Part shown: piece by piece, positions 63,077 through 64,000 of the stretch
Numbering within the stretch: position 1 is the stretch's first letter
Layout of the letters: each line of letters opens with the position of its first letter
Assembly (NCBI GenBank): GCA_902606745.1
Contig: CACLHR010000002.1
Span: 1-64,000, forward strand
Direction: 5' to 3'
Source: an uncultured Gammaproteobacteria bacterium
GTDB taxonomy: Bacteria; Pseudomonadota; Gammaproteobacteria; PS1; Pseudothioglobaceae
Length of the DNA stretch: 64,000 nt
The notes under the pieces: generated by a model
The model's database searches: none
What the model was told of the DNA's origin: nothing
What the model saw: only the letters and a program-made list of their open reading frames with translations
Program-made: the position numbers and the translations under genes

Positions 63077-64000
63077 ATGGCAGTAAACGAACTACAATCA
63101 ACTAGAAAACCACCAATATCACAAATTGGTGCAATTGTATGGCTTCGAACTAATCTCTTTTCCTCGTGGATAAATGGGCTTCTAACGGTTGCGTCACTTT
63201 ATTTGCTTTACATTTCAATTCCACCATTATTGGATTGGATGTTCTTGAGCGCTAACTTTAATTTTGGTACTGTCAATATCCTTGGATTTGATATTAAGTT
63301 TAGTGAAGTCATGGCTGACAATGATAGTTGTGGTAAAGAGGCCGCCTGTTGGCCATTTATTTACGAAAAAATATACATGTTTATATATGGCTTTTATCCG
63401 CGTGAAGAGGTCTGGCGTCCAGATGTATTTTATGGTTTAACAGCACTGTTCATTCTGATTGTACGTTTAGTTCGAAACTACAAATACAAAAACAGAATCA
63501 TTCTGTCAATGGTAATAACTTATCCTATTGTTTCATATATTTTAATTGCTGGTGGTTTTGGTCTATTGCCGGTTGTTGAGACGCATCAATGGGGCGGTTT
63601 GCTGCTGACTCTTATAATCGCTTCCGTTGGAATTCTTATTTCTTTCCCGATAGGAGTGGTATTAGCGCTTGGAAGGCAGTCTGACTTAAGAGTAATTAAG
63701 CTCTTTTCAACACTTTTTATTGAATTTATTCGCGCAGTTCCACTTATTACAATTCTATTTATGGCTTCATTTGTGCTTCCGTTATTTCTTGAGTCAGGCA
63801 CCAATTTCGATAAACTTTTGCGAGCCTTAATCGGAATAGCGCTTTTCCAGGCTGCTTATTTTGCAGAAGTTGTACGAGGAGGCCTCCAGGCAATTCCAAA
63901 AGGTCAGTATGAAGCCGCTGATGCCGTTGGACTGAGTTATTTCCAAAAAAATGCGCTCATTATTTTGCCTCAAGCACTGAAAATTTCGATACCAAACATT
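63077..64000 (+). CDS. aapM: general L-amino acid ABC transporter permease AapM (partial)
   Basis: An open frame from ATG 63077 to the right edge, 308 codons, 3' end missing. It begins MAVNELQSTRKPPISQIGAI and reads through several membrane segments (GLLTVASLYLLYISIPPLLDW; GGLLLTLIIASVGILISFP). The EAA loop region FAEVVRGGLQAIPKGQYEAADAVGLSYFQ followed by PQALKISIPNI is the ABC permease signature. It is the AapM/BztC partner of AapQ; the ATPase aapP should follow outside the window. Confidence 0.93.
   Translation, partial: MAVNELQSTRKPPISQIGAIVWLRTNLFSSWINGLLTVASLYLLYISIPPLLDWMFLSANFNFGTVNILGFDIKFSEVMADNDSCGKEAACWPFIYEKIYMFIYGFYPREEVWRPDVFYGLTALFILIVRLVRNYKYKNRIILSMVITYPIVSYILIAGGFGLLPVVETHQWGGLLLTLIIASVGILISFPIGVVLALGRQSDLRVIKLFSTLFIEFIRAVPLITILFMASFVLPLFLESGTNFDKLLRALIGIALFQAAYFAEVVRGGLQAIPKGQYEAADAVGLSYFQKNALIILPQALKISIPNI

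Noticed and set aside
1-64000. CRISPR arrays, complete insertion sequences, prophage modules, rRNA genes
   Set aside because: No regular spaced repeats, transposase or phage structural genes, or rRNA-like sequence were seen; only the IS66-like fragment near 25.2 kb hints at mobile DNA.

Overview
The window is compact, AT-rich bacterial chromosome with short intergenic gaps and many 1-8 bp gene overlaps. Several gene sets point to a gammaproteobacterium: serC-pheA-hisC-tyrA-aroA, lgt-thyA-rnc-era-recO-pdxJ-acpS, tolB-pal-cpoB, creBC and aceA-aceK. The low GC, the organosulfonate pathway genes and the general amino-acid ABC transporter suggest a marine planktonic lineage, possibly of the SUP05/Thioglobus type. 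That placement is inference; no rRNA is present to confirm it.

Region 1 (1-19 kb) is a C2-sulfonate and C2-assimilation block. It opens with the 3' end of a taurine:pyruvate aminotransferase-like gene, then alanine dehydrogenase (ald) and sulfoacetaldehyde acetyltransferase (xsc). On the minus strand follow the glyoxylate-shunt genes aceA-aceK-rraA-glcB plus glcG, with a divergent IclR regulator. Next come a GntR/UTRA regulator, a tripartite tricarboxylate-type transporter (tctABC), a 965-residue protein fusing a CoA-acylating aldehyde dehydrogenase to an AMP-forming acyl-CoA ligase (both halves of the SauS/SauT sulfoacetate route), and phosphotransacetylase. Together they suggest that taurine and sulfoacetate converge on sulfoacetaldehyde, that Xsc releases sulfite and acetyl phosphate, that Pta makes acetyl-CoA, and that the glyoxylate shunt assimilates it.

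Region 2 (19-31 kb) holds etfB-etfA-ETF:ubiquinone oxidoreductase; a CreBC two-component system with three TTCAC boxes at 11-bp steps in front of it; a small accessory patch with two short ORFs and a strong stem-loop; a secreted peroxiredoxin; a GIY-YIG protein; an MFS transporter; a cupin; a PhyH-type dioxygenase; and the dadA-alr alanine operon.

Region 3 (31-50 kb) is mostly housekeeping: glyA-nrdR, cobO, the serC-pheA-hisC-tyrA-aroA cluster, lepB, ctpA, then lgt-thyA-rnc-era-recO-pdxJ-acpS and ssb. It is interrupted at 41.9-44.2 kb by tRNA-Arg(CCG), two methyltransferase-like genes and a decayed second copy of the same tRNA, which looks like a small island.

Region 4 (50-64 kb) has bamD, spoT, iscX, tolB-pal-cpoB (Pal and CpoB each carry an internally triplicated module), pabB, an NAD+ synthetase with an N-terminal phage-repressor-like helix-turn-helix domain, and the start of an AapJQMP-type L-amino-acid ABC transporter that runs off the right edge.

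The most unusual items are the single-chain SauS-SauT protein in its sulfonate context, the HTH-NadE fusion with repeated TAACTA motifs over its own promoter, the Pal lipoprotein with three exact 53-residue repeats, and the triple cre-tag promoter.
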